DNA from: Thuidium tamariscinum
Taxonomy: Eukaryota > Streptophyta > Bryopsida > Hypnales > Thuidiaceae
DNA: 64,000 bases
Assembly (NCBI GenBank): GCA_947034885.2
Contig: OX344754.2
Location: forward strand, 12,569,501-12,633,500
Direction of reading: 5' to 3'
Under the pieces are notes generated by a model. That model searched no databases and was not told where the DNA came from. It saw only the letters and a list, made by a program, of their open reading frames with translations. The translations under genes were made by a program, and so were the position numbers. Below, in pieces: positions 21,943 through 35,370 of this stretch (its first letter is position 1; every line of letters starts with the position of its first letter).

Positions 21943-23700
21943 TTCAAGTCCAGAAGATCGAGATCCTTGACTACTCTTCCTGATCAGCCTGTGAAGTGAG
22001 ACATCGTCACCAAGGACCAAAAAATGATCAGCGGCATTAATTGTCGAGTTTCAGTGGTTCGTGCTAGCCGGTAACCGAATGCACGACTTGTACATGCAGC
22101 ACGAAGGTGCTGAATTGGTTGACAGCTAGAGCGCTTCATTGACGAATCCAAGTAACATGGTGAGTAATCCTGTGTGCTACTGTGAAAACTGAAGTCTTTA
22201 ATTTGCAGTGGATCTCGACGAGATGGATCGAAATTAATGTACGTTATTCTGTAATCTGAGTGTGCATGACTCACGGACTTCTTTGCGTGGGAATAACAAA
22301 CGGCAGCTTGTAGTTTTCACAAACTGGTACACCTCTACGATATTGCCGCGTAGGCATTAGAAATGCATCCGAAATGCACATGACCACATGCAGTTTTGTA
22401 ACAGTCACTGACAATTAGGAGTTGTGTTGCATACCAGTGAAAGCAAAAATACAAGAGTACTTGGGGTCACATCCAGGGTTCTTTCCTAGCCTTAAGTGAG
22501 AAATGGACCGGTGCATGCACATGGTAAGGTAGAACCACCCATAAGCAATCAGAACCCCATTACCAACCTATCAATGGGTGCATTTCCAACCAAGGCCAGA
22601 ATGGTTTTTTGTCTACTTTTCAAAGTTGGGACTAAAAGTTCATGGAACATGTCTCAAAGTAGTGTACAAGAAAGTAGAAAAGAGTGAGTAAAAAAGTATT
22701 TTTTTACGTGATTGGAATTAGAATAGTCCACAGGTTGGCAATGGGTCCGGTGCACCTTTTGCCTTTTTAAATTTATGGTAATTTCAATTCATAAGATAAA
22801 ATTCTCAAAGCTTTTGCAATCCCCATCATTTCTATAGTTGCACCTCTCAAAATATTTGCTTTACCTTGCACTACATTAGATGATGTCTAGAATATCTTAA
22901 GTGATTGGTTATAGGTGATTCTACCTTAGTAAGCTTAGTGAAGGCGATATTAGAGAGGTCTCATCTTAATAATGTTCCTTTGTCAGTACAATTCTGTGCT
23001 GCAATTCTGGTGTTGGCAAGGTATAAATTATCCATTCTTTAATTTGTCAGAACGATAGTCTTGAGGTACAAGCAACTCAGGTGTGATGAACTGATGATTA
23101 CCAAAACCTTCAAGTGACGACATTTCTGGGATCATTAGGAAGAAATTAAACTGCATCAAATTGCCCAAGGATTTGGCATTCACAGTCCTTTTATTAGCCT
23201 GTTGCAGAGAAGCTGTACAGAATCACATGTGACAGGCTGAAGTGGTTGTCCGTTGTGTCCCAAGCTGGATTCCAGAGGCTGTTCGCCTCGCCTCATCGCC
23301 AAATTCGTGTGAGCGTAATCTGATTTTGAAATAACCAACAAAGGAAACTGTGGTCCACAAAGTGAAGAGAATTGAAAGTAATTCTTCTTCTTCTTCTTTC
23401 TTCTTTTTGACACAAAAGAAACGAGTTCAATTGCAAGGAAAGAAAGAAGAACTAAAAGTAATTCAATTCTTAATAATTAGCAAGCCACTGAGTGTCTCCT
23501 GCGGTCTCAAGTACATGCAGACCATTGAACGCACCCACTGTTCATCTTAATTGGCAATGTCTTTTCTGGCTACACCAGAAGTAATTTAATTACTTTTAGC
23601 CAGGAATTGGCAGTTTGGCATCACCACCGCCATACTCAAGCGACCAGCAGACCTCAGACCATTACCATGAGTGCAATTCAGAATGGCATAGAGTGTCATT
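21943..23700. repeat. Duplicated 3' flank of bHLH copy 2
   Basis: It aligns with 810-2060 and, in part, with 60770-62240. It contains the TA-flanked insert described separately. A short CT-rich microsatellite (TTCTTC units) lies near 23382-23405. The ORFs here are not conserved in frame with the other copies, so I do not call genes. Confidence 0.65.
22527..22926. mobile_element. TA-flanked miniature element, AGGTAGAA ends
   Basis: The 400-bp insert begins AGGTAGAACCACCCATAA and ends with the inverse of AGGTAGAATCACCTATAA, flanked by TA on both sides (22525-22526, 22927-22928). The otherwise matching flank of copy 1 (near 1380-1390) reads ACATGGTAGTAAGC with a single TA, an exact empty site. 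TA duplication suggests the Tc1/mariner group. A relative with AGGTAAAA ends lies at 44897-45336. No ORF of note. Confidence 0.88.
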
Positions 23701-23710
23701 ACAGTGGAAA

Positions 23711-23950
23711 CACCCAAAACCGTCCAAATAAGGAATTCAGCATAGTTGGAGGCACTGTTTTCTAAAAATGATATTTTTCTAGTATTAGCAAGTGAAAATC
23801 ATGAATATTCAAAAAGAAATTAGGTTTTTCAGATATAGTATGTAATTTCTACAAATTTTCAAAGTGTTGGTTCCCTAGACCTGTGGAACTGTCCTATAGG
23901 TGCCCCCTAAACTATGCCCCCTAAACTAAACCCTGCGAAAATCAGCACTT
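23711..23950. repeat. Dispersed repeat shared with 49118-49380
   Basis: From GGAAACACCCAAAACCGT to the CACTTAGCCAACCAAAT region this aligns with 49118-49360 on the same strand (shared CATAGTTGGAGGC / TATAGTTGGAGGC, TTTTCAAAGTGTTGG). The borders are not defined and no TIR was seen. Confidence 0.5.
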
Positions 23951-24048
23951 AGCCAACCAAATTTCCCTATGTGTCCTTTAGTTGTGTCAACAAATTACAA
24001 TCATACATGTGGCAAGGAACAGGTGTGGAATGGGTGTTTTGCCCTTAA

Positions 24049-24325
24049 GGTAGGTACACTCAAAATGGCTCTTGACCTTAAAGCACCATCTACAATGTGC
24101 ATACATTTTCAAAATCAGTCATGTACCCAGATTGTAGATGGCACTTTCAGAAACTGACTTTGATCATTAATAACTTTTGCATACGGTATCCCAATCCTAT
24201 GTTCTTTGGTGCATTGGAACATGCTTTCACTCACCAACAAGATTGCATGAAAATCTGAACAGCATGATGACAAGAACTAGGGACAGTAAGAATAAGTGGC
24301 GCTTTTAGGTGTACCCACATTAACC
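24049..24325. mobile_element. Possible TTAA-flanked miniature element
   Basis: TTAA lies at 24045-24048 and 24326-24329. Just inside, GGTAGGTACACTCAAAA faces an inverted GGTTAATGTGGGTACACCTAAAA, similar apart from a small gap. A second inverted pair (CACCATCTACAAT and ATTGTAGATGG) forms a stem at about 24083-24147. The end sequence differs from the CCCCTAA family, so the classification is uncertain. Confidence 0.4.
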
Positions 24326-24382
24326 TTAAATCCCTGATGCACCAAAATTCAATTTGGTTGTTTACAAAAGCTTTGAATTTAA

Positions 24383-26013
24383 CCCTTAAAAGGGTGATTG
24401 CAAGAAACACCTGTCCTATTTGTTGCGTTTGGCTGATTTTTTTTAGAGTACTTTAAAATTAGAAAATTAATTTTTTGTAAATTTGAAAAATATGAATAAT
24501 GTATATACCTCTAAGATGAAGGTTTTCACTAAAGGAAATCGATAGAAAATTTCTCTAAGTAGGAGAACTTGAAAAGTGCCAAACCTCAAAAAAATACATA
24601 TCTTCATATTTTAATTAGGGAAAAATAATAAAAATAGATATTTTCAAAAAATAAAAATTGTCCATTTGCAACAACTTTATGGGGATGGTCATTCACCAAG
24701 AAATCTACCAAAATAATATTTTATGTGTTTCAAAATACAAGCAAAAGGGAGCTCACTTTGTAGACCTCCACACCACATAAAATTAACTATTTTTAAAAAT
24801 CCTTCCTTACGGAGCTAGAAATCTACTAAAAGACCATTTCATCCAAATTTCATGTTAAAATCATTAAAAAAAAAGTATTCCCTAGTACTAAAAACCCGTA
24901 AACTACCTAGTGTGACATCCAATTGGGGTCCATTTTTGGATAGTAAACTATTTTTGAAAATTATGAAAAAATTATGGAAGGTTTAGAATAGTTATGAGTA
25001 CCTTTCATACAAATCTTGAGTCAATCAAAGCTAAAATACAAAAGTTATGGCCAAAAAACATATCAGCATGCACCATGTGACACAAAATAGGGCAAGTGTT
25101 TCTTGCAATCACCCAAAAGCCCATAGTCCCCTCGGGGGACAATTTGGAGTTCGGGTAGGTTCCGATGACCTTAATTTTTGGTGAAACTTTTTTAAACTTT
25201 CTCATAAGATAAATTGATTAGCTTTGTGGGAATATCATTATTAATTCAATTGGTTCCCGGGAGCAAAAGTTATACCACAAAAAGCCCAAATTTTCATTTG
25301 GCGAGCTGAAAAATAATTCTACAAGAACTTGAAATTAAATTTTTAAATTTTTTTGTCTTATAGATCATATTTTTGTCTATGTATAAAGCTTTGATTCATT
25401 CCATTTCAATTAGTTATGTGAAAGTTATTAACAATCTTGTTTTTGGGTAGTTTGAACATCTTCTTGAAAAATAACTTGTATGATTCATTTTTTAATGAAA
25501 TTTTCACATTTAAAAAAAAAATTGCTTAATAAGGTTAAATTTACTTACTAGAACAATCTCACCATTAGGATTATTGTGTTTCAATTTCATCTTAGAGCTA
25601 TTAACAATTAAATTTTTCTTTCAATCTTGGACCTGCCTCTACTTAATAATTTTTTAAAGAATAAAAATCAAGCATTTTTTTTTTGAAATTTTTTTCCTAT
25701 AATTCAACTCAATCCTAAAGACAATTAATTTTTAATTCAAAATCCTTGGTGTAAGAAAACTCAACAAATGGCAATCAAAGTCATCTAAATTTGCAAGATA
25801 GTGTCTAAGAAAATTATGTTTTCTAACTTTGAATGCTCATATCTTCCAATCTATATGGTCAAACTTCATTAAATTTTTACCACATGATCTCAAACAAATA
25901 AAGTAGAAGATATTATGGTTAGATTCTATAAAAACATTTTTTTTTAATGAATGCAGCAAAGATGGCAATTTTAAGTGGTTTTTGACAGAAAAATGGCCTT
26001 GGGCGTTTAGGGG
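24383..26013. mobile_element. piggyBac-like element, interrupted by a nested element
   Basis: TTAA flanks both sides (24379-24382, 26014-26017). The left end CCCTTAAAAGCCCAT is seen when the nested element (24392-25114) and one AAAA copy are removed. The right end inverted is CCCCTAAACGCCCAAGGCC. The interior from 25130 is AT-rich with no transposase. Length without the insert is about 900 bp. Confidence 0.68.
24392..25114. mobile_element. 4-bp-TSD family element
   Basis: The 723-bp element has ends GGGTGATTGCAAGAAACACC and, inverted, GGGTGATTGCAAGAAACACT, flanked by AAAA (24388-24391, 25115-25118). It is the cleanest member for defining the termini. Its interior matches 18248-18991 along most of the length. 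No coding capacity. Confidence 0.85.
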
Positions 26014-26017
26014 TTAA

Positions 26018-28136
26018 ATAAAACCTAATCAAGTTGCTATTTTTAGTAGTTTATATTTTTGGAAAGTTTTTTATGAAGTCTAGTTTAGCATCAAAAATTC
26101 AATTTTGAAATTGATTGATTATGATTTTTCTATTCAAAATATTGTCCAAGCTTGCAAGGGTATCCATTGCAATCTAGGCTTCCCATAGTACTGAGGATTC
26201 TTGGAAATGAGCCTCAAATACATTAGATTTAGGGGGAAAAAAAAACATTGAAAATTCATTTTTAAAAGTTTTAGAATAGATTTTGAAAAGCCACAAATTG
26301 ATTGGAGTTATGCATGATATGTCTTGCAACGTCATTTTTTTTATGAACAACTTTATAGATTTGGCATGTGAATAGAAGATTGAAAGACTTCAACTTACTT
26401 TCACAATTTTAACACCTTTGTGATCAAACATTATAATCTTTCAATCCATAAGTGATAATGTTAAGTTTTCTTTTCCTAAGTGATGTCTTACATGTCTAGT
26501 TTGAATTTGTAGGGTTACATTTCAAAAAAAAGTGATAAAACATATCAAAATGTTGTTTTTTTGTTCAATATTTTAGAGCAAATTAATTCCTAGAATCTCC
26601 AAAAAGCCTTGGATATTTAGGATCAAAATGTTGACTTTTTGTTCAATTTAGAGCAAATTAATTTCTAGAAGCTCCAAACAGTGAATGTATCTAGGTTTGA
26701 TTGCTTAGATTTTATAAATTCTAACCTAAGTCTGAATTTTTCTATAAATAAAATGAATTTTTGTAAAGCTTGAAGTTGCAAAAAGGTATGAAATCATGGA
26801 GTTCATTATTTTTTGTAGTGCAATGTTAGATTTTTAACCTATTAATATAGGTACAAGAATTGTTGCAATTTTTTCATATAGTCTAATAGATCAACTACTC
26901 AACAATTGAATGAGCATTGTTGGATGATAGCTTCATCTAATTCAAATAAGCACCTTATACAGGCCAAATTATACTCAAAGGTACCAAAAAAGGGGTTTGA
27001 ATCACTTGTGTGCCCCATTTGGTGATTATGAGGGCTTCCATAAAATGTTGATGGCATTTGTCTAGCTCAGCTTGGCTTAACCCCTAAATATAGAAGAAGA
27101 CCTTTTGGGTAAGATGAAATGACAAGGAATTCTTTTGTATAGGACAAAGTATAACTATTCATCTTCAAAATTGGGGATAAGAAGGAAAGATCTTCTATAG
27201 TACTTTGACTTCTAATGAGTGCTTTTGGAAATTTTTTATATGGATGATTCCCATGGTATCAAAATGAATGATTTTCATAGTGACCAACATCACTTGAATG
27301 TAGCTTCTTTTTGGTTATATGGTTTCTAAGAGCTAATCTATTAATTATAGGTAACTTAGTCTTTCTTGACTAGTACTTCAAGTCATGTTAAGCCTGCTTA
27401 GCTGTTTACTATTTTTTTATTCATCAAAAAATAAAAAATCCTTTACTAAAGTTCCAATTGGAGTTTGGATCAATGTGTTAGATTTTCTATTGGTAGAAAA
27501 GGACTCTAATTTCTAATGAATAATATTGTGATTTAATCCAAAAAAATTATACATATATATAATTATATGATAGAGTAGAAAAAGACTCTTTTGATACAAT
27601 TTGAATATTTTTTTGTTTTTTATAATATTCAAAAGTAAAAACATGTAAAGGTCTTTTTCAATATAAAAAATATTTCAAATGATTATTGTATTGAAACAAA
27701 AAATGTATATGTTATTCACATCAAGGTCCCTATATGGCTATATAAGCTACTTTTGGAATTGAATGTTTAATTTTTTTTTAAAATCAAGAACTTGTCCAAA
27801 ATCAAGTAATTAATTAAAAAATTACAATATTTTGTGTTCAAGATTTAATCACTAAAAATCCTTCTTAATATTTTTATGCTTAAGAAGTATTAAAAATTTG
27901 GATAAAAATATCTTTTCAAAGTGTTGTATAGTAAAATAGGCATTAAATTTAGCCTTATAGCTTGTGATTTATGTCCTTGTAAGGATTTTATTTATAAAAC
28001 TCTTTCTCCAACTTATTAAAGATATAAATTGCAATAATATTGATCTATAAATTTACTTAAAAAATGATAACATTAAAGTAATTTAGAACTATTATAATTC
28101 AAAAAAGGACTCAAGTCCTATCCTAGCAAAGTAATC
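26018..28136. other. AT-rich intergenic DNA, no gene seen
   Basis: Homopolymer-rich sequence without a supportable gene. A lone TTAACCCCTAAATAT at 27077-27091 resembles a piggyBac-like end, but no partner was found. 26745-26820 resembles 2080-2150. Confidence 0.4.
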
Positions 28137-28140
28137 TTAA

Positions 28141-28976
28141 CCCCTAAAAGCCCAAGGGGTTAGGACAAAACACAAATGTGCTATAAAATATAAGAATTAC
28201 AACTTTTCTGAAGTTGGTATCAAAGAAGATAATGTAAAGCACAACAAGTAGAAAGTATCCATACAGTCAAAGTAAAAAAAATGTTTTTAGATTATTTTTA
28301 AATGAATTTTGAAGATATAACTTCAAAAATTCACCAAAAATACAATTTCTATTTTTAGTATTTGAAATTTTTTTTGATTGGTCAAAATTGTGTTTTTTAT
28401 TGATTTATAGAAAAATGCAAAATATTCAACCTCTAAAAGCCCAAGGGATTAAGACAAAATACAAATGTGTTATAAAATATAAGCTTTACAACTTTTTTGA
28501 AGTTAGCATCAAAGAAGATAATGTAAAGCACAAAAAGTAGAAAGTACACATATGATCAAAATTTAAAAAATATTTATAGATTCTCTTCAAATGAATTTTG
28601 AAGATATAACTTCAAAAATTCACCAAAAATACAATTTCTATTTTTATGATTTGAAATTTTTTTTGATTGGTCAAAATTATGGTTTTTATTGACTTGTAAG
28701 AAAACAAAAAGTATTTACTAATGAGAGCATCAGTAATTCCCCCAAATAGTAAGTTTTTCAACACTAAGCAATTTTAGACACTTTGTACTATTTCTCCTTT
28801 TTTTTGCTATAACTTTTGTTTGACCGTACTGATCTTAGTTTTGAATATCAATGTTGAAAGAAAACCCAATTTTTTCAAAACTGAAAAAAAAAAAATTTGA
28901 AAAAAGTTTTTTTTGCTTGAAAATTCTACCCGAAGTCAGGCAGCGACCAGAAAATGGTCGCTTGAGCGCTTAGAGG
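28141..28976. mobile_element. piggyBac-like element with internal duplication
   Basis: TTAA flanks both sides (28137-28140, 28977-28980). The ends are CCCCTAAAAGCCCAAGG and, inverted, CCTCTAAGCGCTCAAGCG. The first 280 bp or so are repeated in tandem: the terminal motif recurs as CTCTAAAAGCCCAAGGGAT near 28431, 289 bp after the first. No ORF of note. Confidence 0.75.
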
Positions 28977-28980
28977 TTAA

Positions 28981-29650
28981 TGGTACCTTTGAATGTGGTT
29001 TGATCTACATGAACACTATAACATCCTTCAATGATTAGGGCAAATTAAATTTGAGAATGCACACAACATTATCATCACACTTTGTGTGTGATATGCAACA
29101 TTAATATAAAAATGATGAACTTTTTATTTTCAATTTTTGTGTGAAACCTTATAGGTTGAAAATTGCATTTACTATAGTTTCCCATAGGCTTGGTTAGATG
29201 ATAAATAATTAAATAAAATTCCTAAATTTTTGTGAAATTTTTGTTTCTCCCCATCCTATGTGTGTGTGTGTACAAATAAATAACTAGATTACCTATTTCA
29301 TAGACATTCAATTAAGATGGTACTATCAATTGAAACATCTCAAATTAATTCACCTATAATAATATTTAATAGTTGTATAGATCAATGTTCAATAATATCT
29401 CAACAATTGCATAATTATAAGTATTAATAGTAATATAGTTGTTTGAATAGTTGGAACAATGATAACTACAATTGTCAATATTACAATTGAAGTATTGAAT
29501 TGTTATATTGTTTATATTTTATACAATGTGTATCTTTTTAATAGCTTGGACGAATAGCTATCTTATTTTAATTAATTTAAAATTTTAAAAATTTAAAAAT
29601 TTAAAAATATTAACTTTTGGAATGCCTATTTTTTTGGACTTTTATTAAAT
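28981..29650. other. AT-rich intergenic DNA
   Basis: I see no gene and no bounded element, only a short TG run near 29262 and A/T-rich simple sequence around 29575-29610. Confidence 0.4.
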
Positions 29651-30392
29651 GGGTCATTGTAAGAAAGACCTGCCACAAAGCATAGTATTTTGCACAATAT
29701 TCATTTTTTTCTTTGGGAGTACAATATAATTAGTAAATCAAATTTTAAGAAAAAAAAAATATGTTTGATGTATATACCTTTAAGAAGAAGGTACCATAGG
29801 AAAGAAAAGCATAGGAAAATTCTCTAAGTAGGAGAACTAGAATAGTGCAAAATTTTATGAAAATCGTAACTTTCACTATAGTTTCACATTTTAATTTGTA
29901 AAAAATAGGAACTGAAACTTTTCTTAAAACTAAAAATTTTCCATTTTGTAAGACTTCATGGTGAAGAGATTTCACCATAATAATGATTTCAAAACCGTCT
30001 TGATTGTTCAAAAGTGTACGTGCAAGGGGGCCTGTTAGCACACATGTGGAGGAAAGAAAATAATGATTTTAAGAACTTCCTTCAATAGAAACATACCTGC
30101 CTATAGTAGGAATAGACCCTAGAAATATCAGCTCTAAACTGTTAATTTTAAGTACTCCCTAGTACTAAAAACCCCTAAACCGCAAAGTGTGACAAATTAG
30201 CTAAATTTTAATTTTAATATAGATTCTTTTTTGAATTTTTTTGAAAAATATAAGTTCTCATTAATATCAAGTTATCCATCTCCAATAAAAATTTCAAGTT
30301 CAAAGAGTTAATGCTTCAAAAGTTATAGCACATGACAACTCCGTCACTCAAATTGTGATGCGAAATAGTACAAGTGTTTCTTGCACTCACCC
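29651..30392. mobile_element. 4-bp-TSD family element
   Basis: The 742-bp element is flanked by AAAT (29647-29650, 30393-30396). The left end GGGTCATTGTAAGAAAGACC is somewhat diverged; the right end inverted is GGGTGAGTGCAAGAAACACT. Its interior also matches the decayed copy inside 11416-13621. The 98-codon minus-strand ORF inside is not conserved in other members and looks accidental. Confidence 0.85.
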
Positions 30393-30396
30393 AAAT

Positions 30397-31034
30397 ATTA
30401 GGCAAAACTATTCCTTAGCTAGTAAAAAGTTACCAGAGTATATTAATAAAAGAAATTTAGTTGCAATACAACCTTCATATAATTTTAAAAATTATTTTAA
30501 AAAGTTACAATTCTAATTATAGATTTATAAGACCTATACTCCTATAGTAAATCCAATATTTTATATGTCCAAATTAGGTGTTGTTAGCTTACTTGAATGT
30601 AGTTCAATTTTCTACTTGCAATAAGTCAGTAACATGAGAATCTTTTACATCTTGCTAAAGTATTTATGACAAATCAATTGAACAAATGGTAAATTTCATA
30701 AGAAAGGTGGTATTTCATGAATGTGCTATTCTAAACCATCTAGGAGTAGTTAGATTTAATTGGATATCTAAGATAGGTTTAGTTTTCAAAATCTATGATA
30801 GATTTAGATTTCAGACCACACAATTTGAATTGTAAAAAGTGTAAAAGTAACAAAAATTTGCCATCATTATTTTTAATTGAGGAATGACAAATAGTTCTAA
30901 CTTAAAAAAATTAGTAAGACCTTTCAAATCATGAGTTGTGCATATACTTTCTTTGATGGAAATTTTTACTACATTTGAGGATGTCATAGTAGATTGTAAT
31001 TGTAAGCTTGAAATTCTTAATAGAATCTACCACT
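30397..31034. other. AT-rich intergenic DNA
   Basis: No gene seen. A short stretch around 30745-30820 (ATCTAAGATAGGTTTAG, ATTTCAGACC) resembles the interior of the 312-bp elements, possibly a relic. Confidence 0.35.
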
Positions 31035-31474
31035 AGGTGATTGCAAGAAACACTTGTCTTATTTTTTGTCCCCTTGGCCTTAGATAGGTGGTTTTCCCTT
31101 CATAATTTTTGTGTCATTTTCTCATTTTACACTAAACTTAAAACAAAGGTACATATAATAGTTTTTAAAACTATGTAATTTTTTGAAATTAAAAATATAT
31201 ATTTTATTATTTTTAAATAGACCCTCACTATAAGGAACCCGTGTTTTTTTGGGTGTCAGGCCAAAAACATAACATGTTTCAAAAAACATTACATGTTTTA
31301 TAGAACATTGGGATGTCCAGTGAATGAAGGCTAAAAAAAGGGAAGATTTAATTAAATGTTATAAAAAGCATGCTAAATTATTGTCACAACAAATTGGTGT
31401 TATCCAAAACAATGATGTAGTTTAAAACATGGTTGTCAATATAAAAATGTTTTTTAAATCATCCAAGAAAACAT

Positions 31475-31690
31475 TCATAGCCACGTCATCATTGTTGGTC
31501 AAACTTAATTAAAGTAATTAGTAAAATATGAGTTCAGTCAGAGGTAAAATGACTGACCACGATAAAAAAGATGAAAACGGGCAGATGGTGTGGAAAATTA
31601 GGTGACATGGCATTTGACGTGGACCAATGACGTGGAAATTACGTGACGTGGACATGGTATGCTGACGTGGCATGCCACGTCAGCAATCGT
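31475..31690. promoter_or_regulatory. Left subterminal TGACGTGG cluster of the CACTA element
   Basis: TGACGTGG occurs four times between about 31610 and 31671, with inverted CCACGTCA at 31675-31682 and near 31480. 31663-31682 is a perfect 20-bp palindrome, TGACGTGGCATGCCACGTCA. By analogy with En/Spm these are candidate transposase-binding sites. The core also matches plant bZIP/G-box-like sites, so host factors could bind. Confidence 0.65.
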
Positions 31691-34600
31691 GACAGACCTA
31701 TGTTAAAACTTTGGATGTTTGTTTAAACATCATACTAGACATAAAGATGTTTTTAAAGATATCACTTTTAGCAGAATCATTATTTACTCTTTGCAATCGT
31801 AACATCAAAGCAAATGTTAATCACTGTGCAATTCATAACATCAAAAAAGATAAGCAAACCTTATGCAAGCTACTGGAGATGTCTTCTTTGATGTAAGCAT
31901 GAGTATAAAATGACCATCAACAAAGGCTTTCAAATATTGTGAACATCCATATTTTTTCTCTTTCCTTTTGTTGAGCATATTTTTTACTTGATAAAAACAT
32001 TTTTTTCCTTATAATTCTAATTCCAATAGTTTTTGGTAAAATAAGAAAAATTTTAATTTATTCATGACATTATTTCAATAGAATATTGTCATTAGGGAAT
32101 CTAGGACACTTATATTCTTTATATTATTGTAGTTTAATAATTTTCTTATTACAAGATTAGAAAATCCCATTTTCTCATTTTTGTTTACTACAATTGCATA
32201 CAAGGGCTCTAAAGAAGAATAACAACACAATTTGTATTTTTTGCACTATTAATTACAATTGCATATATTTCTTGCACTAATAAGAACACCTATATTTTTT
32301 TAAAATCAAAGGTAACTATTTTCTTCAATATAAGATTGGAGAATTTCAATTTTTTTGTTTGTTACAATAGAAAATTCTCTTCAAATGAATAAGCACACAA
32401 TTCATATTCTTTTCACTATTTGAAGTTCAATATTGTCTCTTTACAAATCTAAACATCCATGTTTTTATTATTGTTAATTATATATGAGTATTAGTAACAC
32501 CTACATTTTTTTATATGCAATAACTTTAGTTTATAAGATTAAAACTATGTATGCCTTTTTCAAAATTTCAATACATAAAGTAATTAATTTCTTCAAGTGA
32601 ATACAATAACACCTATATTTTTTTCTTTTTTAAGGCAATTTCTAGGACAATTGACCTTTTCTGTTAAAAGAATGAGGGGATCCAAATAATGTTTTCATTA
32701 TTGGAGTTTGGCTTTTCCGTTAGAAAATACCAACATTCATTTCTTTCTCATTGTTACAATTGGATATATCTTTACAAGACTAAGACAAACTTTCTTTGTA
32801 ATGAGGGTGGAATAGATTTTTTCTACAAAAAATAAAGACTTGCAATATTTTTTAGTCTCACAATTGATGAAATTTACCTTAATAAAATTATAACATTTTA
32901 TATTTCTTCCTTCTCTTAGATTTGACAATTGACTACAACTTGGGGAGTTGGAGGGAAGCATTGTTGAAAAACATAGGATCAATGTGTAATAAAATATAGG
33001 ATTTAATATATTCATTGCACGTAAAATTTGTAAAAAATTATATTTATCATAGGGTGCTTTAAAATTGTGAAATATGCATGATTATATAAACTATAGAGTT
33101 AGACATAATACAATAAATTATGTGAAGAGTACATATAAAATAGTATATACAAATGTGAGTAACTAAAAAAAGGATTATAGATTACCATATGAAGCTTAAA
33201 GCTTTAAATGTATTCATGAATGGGGTGATTTGTCATAAAATTTTGCCCATATTCTAAATAGAGTACTTCATTGCAAGGTACATATGGTATATGCAAAAAA
33301 CACTTTAAAATTTAGTATATAAGGGAAAAATATGGGGTGTAATCTTGAATAGATTGGGGTCTATAGGAAAATAATGAGGTATAATCCCTAGAGAACCGGC
33401 AAGGCCTTATTTTTTTGTTAAATTTTTTTTTTAAATTCTATTTCTGTAGCAAAGAGTAAAAAAATTTGAAAACTATTTTTTCTACAAATCTAACCATAGT
33501 ATTTTTACTATGAGAGCGTGCGGAATAAATTTCAAAATTTTGAACAACATAGAGTGCAAGATCTTTACATTTAAAGTGAAAAAAACAAGTTTTTTAGCAC
33601 ATTGTGAGGTTTAATTTTTTTGACTCTGAGCCTTCTTAACTTTATTTTTTTGCACTATAGAGTTTTGAGCTTCAAATCTTTGAAATGTATAATTGAGTTG
33701 AGACTCTAGGGGGATAAAAAGTACAAAAAAACTTAATTTTTATTCTTTAAAAAAGTATTGTATAGAAGTAGGTATGAAACGGAAGGAAAAGTTAAATAAT
33801 TAATATCTTGAAGGTGGAATTAGAATGCACTAATCCCAATGGTGGGATTGTTCTAGCAAAAAAAATAAACCATCTGGCAATTTTTTTTAAATAGTAAAAA
33901 TTGCATTTGAAATTGAATCCTACAAGTTATTTTTCTTTAAACTCAAATTTTCAAAATTTATTTTATTGCTTGATCTCCCTTATTTTGAGCGATTTTGAAT
34001 ATAACTTTTATTCCTAGGCATCAATTGAAAAAATTATATTTCCATGAAGACAATAAACATTTCTATCTTCAAATTTAAAAAAAAATCAGGATAAAATTTG
34101 AATTTGTAGGTACCTGCCCAAAATTCCATTTGTCCCTCAAAGGGAAATGGTCTTTTAGGGGATGAGTAACATATTCTATTTTAAAATGCCCACCAAAAAA
34201 ATTATAATTACCAATACGATGCAATTAATTAATCACCAACATTTATCTTTAATTTAAAAAATACTATGTCTTTTCATGAATTTTGTAAGGTAAATAGTCC
34301 CCTTTTAAATAAGTCATTATTGTAGGTGTATGCAAAATATAAAAGAGAGTGCCACTTCTTAGGACTACATAAGTCTTCAATAAGAATAGAAAAGTTCACA
34401 TTGTTCTCTTTTTTCATAATTATTTGGCAATTGATTTTTAATAGAGAGTAATTTTTTGCAATTTTTCATTCTTATTTATGACAATTTTTTATCTAACGTC
34501 GTAATTTATGAGTGTGATAGTAATTTTTAATTATATAGTGTATTCCTTTATTCCAAAACTTTGTAACTAATTACATTGAACAAATAAAAATATTGATAAT

Positions 34601-35370
34601 TCTAAACATAAACTTTCAAAGTTGTAAAATCTATTCATATATAGATATTTATTTACTTATATAGACTTATACATAAGGAATACATTCAAATGCTTGAAAA
34701 AAATATAAAGAGAATGTAATACTTTAAAAGTTTATGTTTAGAATTATTGACATTTTTTCTTGTTTACAATAATTAATTACAAATTTTTCAAGTGAAAAAG
34801 ATACTTATAAAGCTAAAAATAACTTCTTCATCCCTATATTATATAAGACAAAAATGTTTAAAAATTCAACAAAACATTCTAAAATGTAACTTCATATTGA
34901 AAGTTTATTTTCCTTAATTGTTGATGCAATAGTCATCTAAATGTGATCTCTATAACTATTTGAGTTAAAAAACATGCCATTTCAATTCATTTTTCAATCT
35001 TTTCTAAAATACATACCACTTGTTACTTGAGATGAAAGTTTTTGGCACTAGAAACTTATAATTATTATTAAATGAAGCTCAAAATTGTAGGTTGAAATTC
35101 ATATTTATTAAAAAGATATGTCTTTTAAAATGTAGAGATAAAATTTTAACACAAATGCCTTTGTCTGAATGTTGTGAACAACGTCCATTGAGACATCATG
35201 TACAACATTGTAACAAGGAATGCCATGTCTTCTACAACATCACTAGTTTTGAAAGGATGTTAGATTTTATGTCAATGAAAATGTAAAAATAAAGCCAAAG
35301 AAAATGCCCCTTCTAATCAACCTCTTAAATTTGCCCATAACTTTTAGTTAAAGACTTGAAATTTGAAACA

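Noticed and set aside
29745-30041. 98-codon minus-strand ORF in a 4-bp-TSD element
   Set aside because: Not open in the other family members.
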